From contig JBBDIO010000216.1 in the NCBI GenBank assembly GCA_040880365.1, positions 1 through 15,372 on the forward strand: a DNA stretch of 15,372 bases, written 5' to 3'. Position numbers and translations under genes: made by a program. Under the pieces are notes generated by a model. It did no database searches. It was not told the DNA's origin and saw only the letters and a list, made by a program, of their open reading frames with translations. Below, piece by piece: positions 1-6,881 of this stretch (position 1 is the first letter of the stretch; every line of letters begins with the position of its first letter). The DNA is from JBBDIO01 sp040880365. GTDB taxonomy: Bacteria > Chloroflexota > Anaerolineae > Caldilineales > Caldilineaceae.

Positions 1-119
1 AGTTGCACTGCATTGCGCCGTCCACTGTATTCCCATTTGGGCGCACCCTCGGAGCCGGCACGCAGCCAGTCGCCCTGGCCCAGCACCAGGTAATGGCGTG
101 TTCCGTTGACATCGAGCAT
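1..119 (-). CDS. Start of the next CIS gene (3' truncated by window)
   Basis: The ATG at 119 lies 3 bases after the J-like stop codon, with GAGGGGG about 9 bases upstream. The frame stays open for 39 codons to the window edge, beginning 'MLDVNGTRHYLVLGQGDWLR' and continuing with 'GAPKWEYSGRR'. From memory, genes after the J-like gene in non-enterobacterial eCIS loci often encode a large tail-associated protein opening with a similar N-G-T-R-x-x-L-L-L-G-x-x-D-W pattern. That would fit a tail or fibre-linked structural protein. Too little is present to assign a family firmly. The tight spacing places it in the same operon. Confidence 0.65.
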   Translation of the reverse strand, partial: MLDVNGTRHYLVLGQGDWLRAGSEGAPKWEYSGRRNAVQ

Positions 120-122
120 CGC

Positions 123-2357
123 CTAGCACCCCCTCGGCAGCACCGGGATGGGCAGCCACCGTTGACCTTCGTCCAGCGTGTCGGTGGCGGGCGGTGCATG
201 GCGCAGTTGGTCCAGCGCAATGGGCGTATCTTCGGCGACGGCCAGACCGGCCAGACGCGGCAATTGCAGACCCGTCATAGGCACACTGGGCATTTCATCT
301 TCCTGTGCGGTGCCCAGCAGCACAGTCTGCACCAGACGCACCCCATCGACCCGCGCCACCCTGGCCTCAATTTCCTGCGGCAATATGGGCACGTCCAACG
401 GCCAACCTGTGCCTCTGTGACCTCCGACAAGCGGCGAAAGAAAGCGCACCACCGCCTGGCGTACCGCTTCCTTCACCGGGCCTGCCGCATATCCGTTGAG
501 GATTTCAATCGCAATGGAAAACCAGACATCGACATAGACCGGACCACGCACATGCAACTCCGTGGTCACCAGGCGCCGCGGCAGCAAATAGTCGCAGACG
601 GCTTCCAGGAAAAACTGGTTGGGGCGCGGCGCGTTCAACGCCGCACTGTGCGGAATGACCATCACCGTCACCACACCCGGCACATCGCCAAGCTCCGGGT
701 GGTTGGGATCATAGAGCGGCAACACCTCGACCCTGCCCAGGTCGACCCCGGGCGTACGCCGCACGATGTCCTTAAAATCCTGTGCCGATACCAGTCGATC
801 GCGGTGTTGCATCGTGCGCGGAATCGTCTGCTCGGCGGTCGCCACATCTTCCGCGTCATCACCACCCCACGTGGGCAACGGATTGTTGACCTTATAGCTG
901 GCGGGCAACTGGGGCGCGCGGTTGACGGCCCCAATCGCGACGTTTCCTTGCCGCCCGCCGCCAAAAGCATATCTGGCGACGATGCGGTGTCCGAGTCGCG
1001 GGCGCATACCGTGGGCACCGTCGCCAAAGCAGATCTCGCCCGCTTCCGGATCGAGTGTATATACCTGGGTACGCGGCTGTGCGTTGCCCGCGAGGCTCGC
1101 TTCGCTGCGATAGAGAGGCCGGCGCGGATCGGCAACCTGCACCTCCGCATCAGCCGCCAGGAGATCGTCGACCCGGTGCCAGGTCTCATCGCCCACGGTC
1201 AACACCAACGTCCCCGACAGAATGGACTGATTCGCCAGGCTCACGCATTGATTCGGTTCTCCTGTGCCGGTGCCCACCAGTTCGCCTTCGACGATCACCT
1301 GTTGTTGCACCATGGTGGCGTTGATGCCCACCCAACTCAGGCGCGCCCGCACCCGAGGGTCTTTCACCGTACGCAGCCGTATCCAGGTAATGACGCGGTC
1401 GACGATGTTAGTATCGGCCAGCGAAGGCGGATATTCGCCCGTCCCCTCCAGCCCCGGCTCGAGTGTGTTCCAGCTCCACGTTGTGATGGGATATTCGGTG
1501 GGCAGCGTCAATTCGACGAGCGCGGGCGCTGTCAATGGGGAACCTTCGGCGCGTGCGGTCAGCGCGGTATAGTTGGCGGAGCCATCCGCAGGCGGGTTGG
1601 CGATCTCCCAGTGCACCGGCAGCCGCGACTCGCCCCGGCTCAATTGCCCCTGTTCCACCGCAATGCCCTCATCCTCCAGACGGGGCATGATGCCTACGGT
1701 CAGCGTTTGGCCTGCCAGTTTCTCACGCACCGCGTCCCGTTCTTCCGCCCGACGCGCCAGAAGTGCAATCCACACACACCCATCCACTGTTGCGCCCAGA
1801 TCGACCTCGGGGAGTTCGCCGCCGACCTCCGCAGGTGTCATGGGCACGGCGTTGTAAAAGACAGGCACGCTCGCGCGGTCTTCCAGCAAGTCGGCATAGA
1901 GTTGGGAATAGAGTTCGGCGCGCGCCCGGTCCGCATCGGTGGCAGGTTCGGGGAGTTCCTGCTTGGAGAAAACCTGGGCCTCGATGGGCAACACCGCAAG
2001 CCCCTGCGTCGTTCGATAGCGCACCTGGCCTGCGCGCAGATCGATCCCGGCGGGCAACGCGCGCGCCTCGAGTGGGCCTCGCTCGTTGCTGAGGGTCACA
2101 AAGCCGCGGGCAGGCGTCGCGGGACGCAACGGAATCCCTAGCAGCGAAAGAAACTTGAGACGATTGCGCTCTGGAATCTGATTGGCGCGATAGAGAATAC
2201 TTTCCGTCATGAATGCAAAGAGCTGGATCAGCGTCACGCCGGGATCGCTGTCGTTGAAATTGGTCCACGCCGGATTGTGAACAGGAATCCGGGCCAGCGC
2301 GTCGCGCAAAATGTCGGAATAGTTGCGTGGGTCGATAGATGGGACAACCAGGGGCAT
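123..2357 (-). CDS. Baseplate J/gp6-like wedge protein (putative baseplate assembly protein, Afp11-like)
   Basis: A 744-residue wedge protein with AAAGGAG 7 bases before the ATG at 2357. The N-terminal signature 'WTNFNDSDPGVTLIQLFAFM' (31-50), followed by 'SILYRANQIPERNRLKFLSL' (53-72), is typical of the large bacterial 'putative baseplate assembly protein' family (TIGR02243, recalled). A long beta-rich insert (about 90-430) is followed by the J-domain core 'ICFGDGAHGMRPRLGHRIVA' (442-461) with 'YAFGGGRQGNVA' (463-474). Then come 'RDRLVSAQDFKDIVRRTPGV' (519-538) and 'VTVMVIPH' (563-570). The C-terminal helices and strands (580-680) include 'GPVYVDVWFSIAI' and 'GWPLDVPILPQEIEARVARV'. In T4 the equivalent gp6 dimers ring the hub and convert the trigger into contraction. 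The stop is 3 bases before the next start. Confidence 0.95.
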   Translation of the reverse strand: MPLVVPSIDPRNYSDILRDALARIPVHNPAWTNFNDSDPGVTLIQLFAFMTESILYRANQIPERNRLKFLSLLGIPLRPATPARGFVTLSNERGPLEARALPAGIDLRAGQVRYRTTQGLAVLPIEAQVFSKQELPEPATDADRARAELYSQLYADLLEDRASVPVFYNAVPMTPAEVGGELPEVDLGATVDGCVWIALLARRAEERDAVREKLAGQTLTVGIMPRLEDEGIAVEQGQLSRGESRLPVHWEIANPPADGSANYTALTARAEGSPLTAPALVELTLPTEYPITTWSWNTLEPGLEGTGEYPPSLADTNIVDRVITWIRLRTVKDPRVRARLSWVGINATMVQQQVIVEGELVGTGTGEPNQCVSLANQSILSGTLVLTVGDETWHRVDDLLAADAEVQVADPRRPLYRSEASLAGNAQPRTQVYTLDPEAGEICFGDGAHGMRPRLGHRIVARYAFGGGRQGNVAIGAVNRAPQLPASYKVNNPLPTWGGDDAEDVATAEQTIPRTMQHRDRLVSAQDFKDIVRRTPGVDLGRVEVLPLYDPNHPELGDVPGVVTVMVIPHSAALNAPRPNQFFLEAVCDYLLPRRLVTTELHVRGPVYVDVWFSIAIEILNGYAAGPVKEAVRQAVVRFLSPLVGGHRGTGWPLDVPILPQEIEARVARVDGVRLVQTVLLGTAQEDEMPSVPMTGLQLPRLAGLAVAEDTPIALDQLRHAPPATDTLDEGQRWLPIPVLPRGC

Positions 2358-2369
2358 GGCGGTTCTCCT

Positions 2370-2762
2370 TTAACTCCTCAAGTTCACCGCCACGGCCAAC
2401 CGTTCTGCGGTCTGGGTGGCAACCAGGTCGTAGTCGATGGTGATGATCGCGTGGTCGGCTTCGCCGGGCGCTTGCTCGACGGTCACCGCCCGCAGACGGA
2501 TGCGCGGCTCCCACAAAATCAGCGCATTTTCTACCCGTTCCTGGATCAAGCGGTGGGTCGCTGCCGTATTCGGCTCGAACAGAAATCGTTTTAGACCGGC
2601 GCCGAACGCGCGCAGCATGGCGCGCTCGCCCATTTCGGTCAGCAGAATAATCTGGATAGACTCGCGAATATTCTGTGGCCCTTCAGACCAGGCCCAGCGT
2701 CCATCGGCTCCCAGTCGGGGCGGGAAAGCGATGCTCCGTCCAAACAGCATTCCCACATTCAT
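2370..2762 (-). CDS. GPW/gp25 family baseplate wedge protein (Afp9/Pvc9-like)
   Basis: A 130-residue protein from the ATG at 2762, whose first base is the last base of the preceding stop (TGATG), with AAGGAG 8 bases upstream. The gp25 pattern is near-textbook: 'NIRESIQIILLTEMGERAML' (31-50), 'RAFGAGLKRFLFEPN' (51-65), 'IQERVENALILWEPRIRLRA' (73-92), then 'ITIDYDLVATQT' strands. The E-P-R motif at 85-87 is the conserved one of the family. In T4 and eCIS, gp25 sits in the inner baseplate, contacts the wedge proteins, and seeds sheath assembly by offering a strand to the first sheath ring. It is followed 12 bases later by the J-like wedge gene, the standard pairing. Confidence 0.95.
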   Translation of the reverse strand: MNVGMLFGRSIAFPPRLGADGRWAWSEGPQNIRESIQIILLTEMGERAMLRAFGAGLKRFLFEPNTAATHRLIQERVENALILWEPRIRLRAVTVEQAPGEADHAIITIDYDLVATQTAERLAVAVNLRS

Positions 2763-4720
2763 CAGCCTTGCTCCTTGGCTTTTAGGCCGGGCAGCGGCAA
2801 ACAGAAAATAAGATAGGGGACCCACTTGAAAATCACATCCAGCAACATCACAATAATAATGAGCAGAATCAGCGCGCAGATGGTGATAATCGGCAGCGAC
2901 AGCGTGCACAGCAGGCCGATGTCCATCCTGCCGCCCTCGCAGCCTGCCGGTGAGATGTTGGGCAACGACTTTTTGAACGGCCACGGCAACACCGAAAGCA
3001 CCAGATCGCCGAACGAGAGCGAACGGGCTTTTTCCACCTGACACGCCAGCGTATCCGACAGCACGAACATGGTATTGCGGGCATGCTTGCGCAACCCCGC
3101 GGGCGAGGTGTCGATGGGCATGGGAATCCGCACCGGGCGCACAGGCGCATCGGGATCGAAGTATGCCGCCATGCGAAATGGCTCGGTTGGCTCGCTCACC
3201 ACGGTCGGCTTCACCCCGTGCGGGCAGTTCGGTCGCTGAAATACACAGCGGATGTGGAATTGGTCGCCGGCATAATCATCCTGGCCCATGTTATCCGAAA
3301 TCTGGCGGGCCAGGGGCCGTTCGGGAATCCGTTTCCCAGGGTCGGGCGGAATCGCGCGCAAGGCGCTGCGAATCAGGCCGGGGCTGCCGTCGGGCTGGTC
3401 GTCCAGCGCATTCACAACGCCGCGCACGCTTTCACCGCTCAACAGGAAGCGACTCGCCGGCCAGTCGTCGCTTTGTCCGGGACTGAAGTCGGCTGTCGTC
3501 GTTTCGAGAAAATTGCGGGCGTCATACACATCGCTCAGGGCCTTCGCCAAGCTGGTTGTCCCGGTTGTTCCTCCTGCGCCCGTCAATAGCTGGCGCGCGG
3601 TGGTGAGATTGACAGGCGTGAGCGCGCCGGGCTGAAATGTCGCGGCCTGCAATGCATCGACAAGCGGTTTGCCGGGCAAATTTGCGCCCACTGGATCATC
3701 AGGATTTGCGACCAGCACATCCCAGACGTCGGACAGGTGATCGTGCAGGAAATAGGCGAAATCCAGCAGCACATACCAGGTCTGCGCCTGCAACCGATCG
3801 CGCCGAGTAATCACATCAACCAGTGCCGCCACGCGCTCCGCATCGCCGTCCAGCTCAGACCAACTGTCACCGATCGCGGTATCCTCCATCTGCCAGGCAC
3901 GCACAATGCCGCGCCACGCCGAGAAGACGTCCATATCGGCCACGGTGACATACTGATCAATCCGCGCCTCGGTGTCTGCTGCCGCGACCGCATCCGCGTT
4001 CGCTAACGCGCCGGCATCGGGAGTAGATTCGCCAGCGGGACGCCGCGGGGCCGTCAACAACGATTCTCGTTGCGAAACCGGCACCAGCCCTGCCAGGAGC
4101 CGGCGGGGCTGCCCTCGAAATTCCTCATAGGTGACCGAAAACAACGGATGCTGGGTTTCGCCCGCCACCAGCGTCTGCAGGGCATTGTCGGCCACGGGCT
4201 GCCAAGCGCCGTTCACGTGCGCGTGTTCCTGGTCTTGCACAGTGCGCCGCACGACGAACGACACCTGTTCATCGTTGCTAAAATCCAACATCTTGTCGGG
4301 CAGCCCCGGAATCCGGCACACCAGATTGGCCGTGACCAGATAGAAGCGTCCGTGGGTCGGCATGTAGAGCTTGAGGGGGGCGTCACCGTACACCAACTTC
4401 GGGTCTTCGGTCGCGCCACGCAGGACTGCCGCCGCCTGGGGCGCGTTTTGCGCACGGGTGGGCAGCGCAGGATTGGGGGCAGGTTTCCGCCATGTCTCGC
4501 GGATGGCATACCACTCGCCCAGCCGCTCGGGCGCATTGGCCAGCAGTCCAAGAAAATCATCCATGAAGGTATCGGTGGCGAAGCGCAGCAGCGCAGGTTG
4601 GCGAACTTTGGTTTGTTCGACCAGTGATTGTTCGGCCAGCGCGTGATAGGGTTGCCACAGGGGAGCTGCCGTCAGCCATTGCACGGTCGGCTCGCCCAAG
4701 AGTTGCCGGGCCATTACCAT
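2762..4720 (-). CDS. CIS baseplate-locus protein with C-terminal hydrophobic (membrane) tail
   Basis: A 652-residue protein whose start at 4720 overlaps the spike stop codon, with AGGAG 10 bases upstream; an ATG at 4714 is possible. I do not recognise a named family. The N-terminal 200 residues look globular ('RFATDTFMDDFLGLLANAPE', 'RFYLVTANLVCRIPGLPDKM'). A long helical middle includes 'TWYVLLDFAYFLHDHLSDVW'. Then comes 'FHIRCVFQRPNCPHGVKP' (488-505), with H489, C492, C499 and H501 spaced like metal ligands, and 'RPVRIPMPIDTSPAGLRKHA' (528-547). From about 606 to 640 the chain is very hydrophobic ('LPIITICALILLIIIVMLLD', then 'VIFKWVPYLIFCLPL'): one long or two short membrane segments with a short basic tail. 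No signal peptide. Lying between spike and gp25, it probably belongs to the baseplate and could anchor the particle to a membrane. That role is inference. Confidence 0.85.
   Translation of the reverse strand: MVMARQLLGEPTVQWLTAAPLWQPYHALAEQSLVEQTKVRQPALLRFATDTFMDDFLGLLANAPERLGEWYAIRETWRKPAPNPALPTRAQNAPQAAAVLRGATEDPKLVYGDAPLKLYMPTHGRFYLVTANLVCRIPGLPDKMLDFSNDEQVSFVVRRTVQDQEHAHVNGAWQPVADNALQTLVAGETQHPLFSVTYEEFRGQPRRLLAGLVPVSQRESLLTAPRRPAGESTPDAGALANADAVAAADTEARIDQYVTVADMDVFSAWRGIVRAWQMEDTAIGDSWSELDGDAERVAALVDVITRRDRLQAQTWYVLLDFAYFLHDHLSDVWDVLVANPDDPVGANLPGKPLVDALQAATFQPGALTPVNLTTARQLLTGAGGTTGTTSLAKALSDVYDARNFLETTTADFSPGQSDDWPASRFLLSGESVRGVVNALDDQPDGSPGLIRSALRAIPPDPGKRIPERPLARQISDNMGQDDYAGDQFHIRCVFQRPNCPHGVKPTVVSEPTEPFRMAAYFDPDAPVRPVRIPMPIDTSPAGLRKHARNTMFVLSDTLACQVEKARSLSFGDLVLSVLPWPFKKSLPNISPAGCEGGRMDIGLLCTLSLPIITICALILLIIIVMLLDVIFKWVPYLIFCLPLPGLKAKEQG
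2771..2776 (-). promoter_or_regulatory. Shine-Dalgarno site fixing the gp25-like start
   Basis: AAGGAG on the minus strand, 8 bases before the ATG at 2762, supports the 130-residue start. Longer in-frame extensions up to 3044 lie wholly inside the preceding gene and lack family likeness. Confidence 0.75.
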
Positions 4721-5445
4721 ATGTTGCCTGCTCCTGGTGTATACGAAGAGCTTATGGTCGCATTGGTGATATTCGTATCCGACTGTACCACCCCACTAAA
4801 GCGACTCATGCCCGAATCCACTGTTACCATGCTTGCCGCGACCTTGAGCAACGTCGCATTGATGGTCACATTCATGCCTGTGTTGAGCAGAATGCCCGAA
4901 GAATCCAGTTTGATCTGGTTGCCATTGCTGTCGGTCAGTTCCATAGCCGCCGGTGCATCCGTACACTCAATCTTCTGTCCGCCCGGCGTTTCAATGGTGA
5001 TGCGCACGCCGCCATCCGTATCGTCCAGGACAATGTGAATTCCGCTGCGCGAGGTAATCGACCGGATGTTGTTTGCGCTATCCATCTGCTCTGGCGGCGT
5101 GTCCACGCCGTTCCACAGTGCACCAATCACAACCGGCGCACGCGGGTCACCGGCTTCAAATGCAACCAGGACTTCGTCATCGGGTTCGGGGATAAACCAG
5201 GTGCCCCGGTTTGCGCCGGCCATCAGGGTCGCGACCCGACACCAGATCTCATACGGGTTGCCGTCGGGGTCCGTGCACCAGGGCAGCCGAATCCGCACCC
5301 GGCCCAGGCCGTCGGGATCCTGAACATCGGTGACCAATGCCGTATAGACGCCGTAGAAATGTCCCCCCTGCCCCGTAATGGGCGTGGCGGGTGCATCTCC
5401 GTGCCATGCGGCGCCGTTCCATGCCGCCGTCTCTGGTGCAAGCAT
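4714..5445 (-). CDS. Baseplate spike protein, gpV/gp5-like OB domain with beta-helix tail
   Basis: A 243-residue protein from the ATG at 5445, 7 bases after the hub stop and preceded by GGGAGAGGA. The in-frame ATG at 5523 would overlap the hub gene by about 70 bases and adds Arg/Ala-rich residues without family character. The OB-fold lies at about 28-113: 'YTALVTDVQDPDGLGRVRIR' (34-53), 'WFIPEPDDEVLVAFEAGDPR' (83-102) and 'VVIGALWNG' (105-113). Residues about 127-235 are short repeating strands rich in Thr/Ser/Asn/Gly ('SGIHIVLDDTDGGVRITIE', 'GNQIKLDSSGILLNT', 'NATLLKVAASMVTVD'), typical of the triple-stranded beta-helix needle of T4 gp5, VgrG and gpV. No lysozyme domain is present. The stop overlaps the following gene. 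Confidence 0.93.
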   Translation of the reverse strand: MLAPETAAWNGAAWHGDAPATPITGQGGHFYGVYTALVTDVQDPDGLGRVRIRLPWCTDPDGNPYEIWCRVATLMAGANRGTWFIPEPDDEVLVAFEAGDPRAPVVIGALWNGVDTPPEQMDSANNIRSITSRSGIHIVLDDTDGGVRITIETPGGQKIECTDAPAAMELTDSNGNQIKLDSSGILLNTGMNVTINATLLKVAASMVTVDSGMSRFSGVVQSDTNITNATISSSYTPGAGNIW

Positions 5446-5452
5446 CCTGTGC

Positions 5453-6553
5453 CTATCCTCTCCCGATGCCGGCTCGCTCCACCACAAATTCGGTCGTGTA
5501 GCCGCCGCCCGGTTGGCGATCAAACAGGTGGCGAACTTCGATCACATAGTACGTGCCTGTGAACATGGCGCCTAGCCCCTGCAAGCGGATCGAGCGTCCC
5601 ACCCGAATGCGGGCATCGCCGCGTGCCTGCCCCGTTCCCACCACAAAACGCCGGGCCTGGGCGCGAAACACAGCTTCGGCCAAATGCTGGGCTTCATCGC
5701 TGGAAAGCGGCACTTGCTGGGCAATCCGATCCATCCGCGCGCCAAAAGCCCCGTTCACAATACTCGTGCCACTCTCGTCACCATTTAGTTCGTTCGCCAG
5801 CGTGCTTTCTCCGGCTTCATGGGCCAGCGTGTCCTTGGTCTGAACATCCCACCCGCTGACCAGCACTTGCGTATACTGGTTGGCCGTATCGGCAGCGACG
5901 CTAAATTCCAACAACCCCCGCCCAAATTGCAGCATCAGATCTGCGTCATCCTGTTCGCGCCGGCGACTGCGGCTCTGCACATACAGCGTGCCGGCCTCGA
6001 TCCATACTTCGGCGGCCAACCGGCGGGCGCGTTCGCGGATAAAGGCCAGGTCGCTCTGATTTAACTGCGCAATGACCCTCTGCGTCGATCCGTCAATGTC
6101 GATACCGGCCTGCAAATCGTGTTCGTTGGCGATTTGCGCAAACGCCTCCGCATCGCCAACATCCTCAAATGTACGCGTGCGCCGGGTGACCCGCAGATCT
6201 TGCGCGGCGTCTTCGGCCAGGACCACAATCTGCGGTGGTTGCCCGGCCAAATACTGGCCTTCAATCGAGCTGATCACCCCACGGAACACTTCGCCCTCCC
6301 CTTCATCGCTGCCCAAAGTCACCGCGAATTCCTTACCGAAGTCCAGCAGCGACCGATCAAAAAAGCGATAGTCCATTGCATCACCTTCGCTGCCCCAGTT
6401 GCCGAAACGCGCTTCACAGCGATAAAGCCCGACGGTCGTCTCTTCGACAAGCAAGGCCAGTAGCCCTGCGTTCAAACGCGGTTGCGCCTGGCCGTCGACG
6501 GTGATGGCGGCCTCTGCCGTAACAATGCCGGTTGGAACGCTCAGCTCGACCAT
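5453..6553 (-). CDS. Baseplate hub protein, phage late control D (gpD) / Pvc8 N-terminal type
   Basis: A 366-residue hub protein, the trimeric centre on which tube and spike sit. 'RCEARFGNWG' (45-54), 'GEVFRGVISSIEGQYLAGQPP' (87-107), 'VVLAEDAAQDLRVTRRTRTF' (110-129), 'AFAQIANEHDLQAGIDI' (137-153) and 'QLNQSDLAFIRERARRLAAE' (163-182) are the standard gpD/VgrG hub signature. The C-terminal part (about 290-360) has 'AQARRFVVGTGQARG', 'RVGRSIRLQGLGAMFTGTYY' and 'YTTEFVVERAG', which closes the second hub barrel. The start at 6553 has AGAGGGA upstream. The protein ends without an OB-fold or spike; these are encoded by the next gene 7 bases later. No signal peptide or enzyme motif is seen. Confidence 0.93.
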   Translation of the reverse strand: MVELSVPTGIVTAEAAITVDGQAQPRLNAGLLALLVEETTVGLYRCEARFGNWGSEGDAMDYRFFDRSLLDFGKEFAVTLGSDEGEGEVFRGVISSIEGQYLAGQPPQIVVLAEDAAQDLRVTRRTRTFEDVGDAEAFAQIANEHDLQAGIDIDGSTQRVIAQLNQSDLAFIRERARRLAAEVWIEAGTLYVQSRSRRREQDDADLMLQFGRGLLEFSVAADTANQYTQVLVSGWDVQTKDTLAHEAGESTLANELNGDESGTSIVNGAFGARMDRIAQQVPLSSDEAQHLAEAVFRAQARRFVVGTGQARGDARIRVGRSIRLQGLGAMFTGTYYVIEVRHLFDRQPGGGYTTEFVVERAGIGRG

Positions 6554-6565
6554 GGCATGTCCCTC

Positions 6566-6733
6566 TTAGCGAGCAAGCAGCCGCACGCGCCGCTCCAGCA
6601 ATTTTCGTGTCACCCAATAGATGTCATTGGGCGTAGGCCCCGGTGGTTTCATGTTCTCCGTACTTTTTTCCTTTTGGTCGCTTTGCGTCGGGGGCGGCGC
6701 AATCACTTCGACTTCATTTACAATGACCGGCAT
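6566..6733 (-). CDS. Small DUF5908-like protein (Afp6/Pvc6-type)
   Basis: A 55-residue frame from ATG 6733 to TAA 6566, with AGGAG 7 bases upstream and 12 bases before the hub gene. The N-terminus 'MPVIVNEVEVIAPPP' fits the DUF5908 pattern (M-P-I/V-x-I-x-E-L/V-x-I) of the tiny Afp6/Pvc6 proteins found in eCIS loci next to tube and connector genes. Residues 15-30 are polar and probably disordered. The C-terminal third, 'NDIYWVTRKLLERRVRLLAR', is a strongly basic amphipathic helix. The molecular role of this family is not established to my knowledge. Here it comes after the LysM gene rather than before it, the reverse of Afp/PVC order. Small size and low complexity keep the family call moderate; the reading frame itself is well supported. 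Confidence 0.8.
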   Translation of the reverse strand: MPVIVNEVEVIAPPPTQSDQKEKSTENMKPPGPTPNDIYWVTRKLLERRVRLLAR

Positions 6734-6740
6734 GTTTGAT

Positions 6741-6745
6741 CTCCT
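6741..6745 (-). promoter_or_regulatory. Shine-Dalgarno site for the DUF5908-like gene
   Basis: AGGAG on the minus strand, 7 bases before the ATG at 6733. It supports translation of the 55-codon frame, and it touches the edge of the tandem repeat. Confidence 0.7.
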
Positions 6746-6813
6746 GTTATCTGGCCCACGCGCTTGAGCGTGGGCATTCCTGTTGCTCGGCCCACGCGCT
6801 TGAGCGTGGAGTC
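6742..6813. repeat. Two-copy 36-base tandem repeat, each with a hairpin
   Basis: Units 6742-6777 and 6778-6813 match at 28 of 36 positions by hand count, with a 21-base identical core (6753-6773 and 6789-6809). Each core is a stem-loop: CCCACGC, loop GCTTGA, then GCGTGGG in copy 1 and GCGTGGA in copy 2. The unit nearest the DUF5908-like gene overlaps its Shine-Dalgarno site by four bases. No T-tract follows, so these are not classic terminators. Two copies of a palindromic unit in an intergenic gap resemble REP-type elements. They could also shape mRNA stability or translation of the gene downstream. Confidence 0.75.
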
Positions 6814-6844
6814 CCGTCTACACTGGGTGCGGTTGAACGCAGGG

Positions 6845-6879
6845 CCACGCGGCGTCAGCAAGGCGATCTGCGCGCGTGG
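6845..6879. repeat. Long-loop inverted repeat after the Pvc7-like stop codon
   Basis: Seven-base arms CCACGCG (6845-6851) and CGCGTGG (6873-6879) flank a 21-base loop. They sit 2 bases beyond the stop codon of the Pvc7-like gene. The arm sequence resembles the arms of the tandem repeat at 6742-6813. No T-run follows on the minus strand, so it is not a standard terminator. It may be an RNA processing or stabilising element, or chance in GC-rich DNA. Confidence 0.35.
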
Positions 6880-6881
6880 TG

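Noticed and set aside
3..2141. Plus-strand open frame of 712 codons
   Set aside because: It lies wholly antisense to the well-supported J-like gene. Its translation is rich in His, Arg and Gln with no domain pattern, as expected from the mirror of a GC-rich coding frame.
2763..3044. Longer N-terminus for the gp25-like protein
   Set aside because: The extension overlaps the preceding gene's 3' end completely, reads as low-quality sequence, and ignores the AAGGAG site and the TGATG coupling at 2762.
5446..5523. Upstream ATG at 5523 for the spike protein
   Set aside because: It would overlap the hub gene by about 70 bases and adds 26 residues without family likeness; the ATG at 5445 has a good site and spacing.
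6753..6809. Rho-independent terminators
   Set aside because: The stems are GC-rich but no T-run follows on the minus strand, and genes on both sides belong to one functional set.
6742..6813. Mini CRISPR array
   Set aside because: Only two units, arranged in tandem without variable spacers, and no cas genes nearby. The structure is a palindromic tandem repeat instead.
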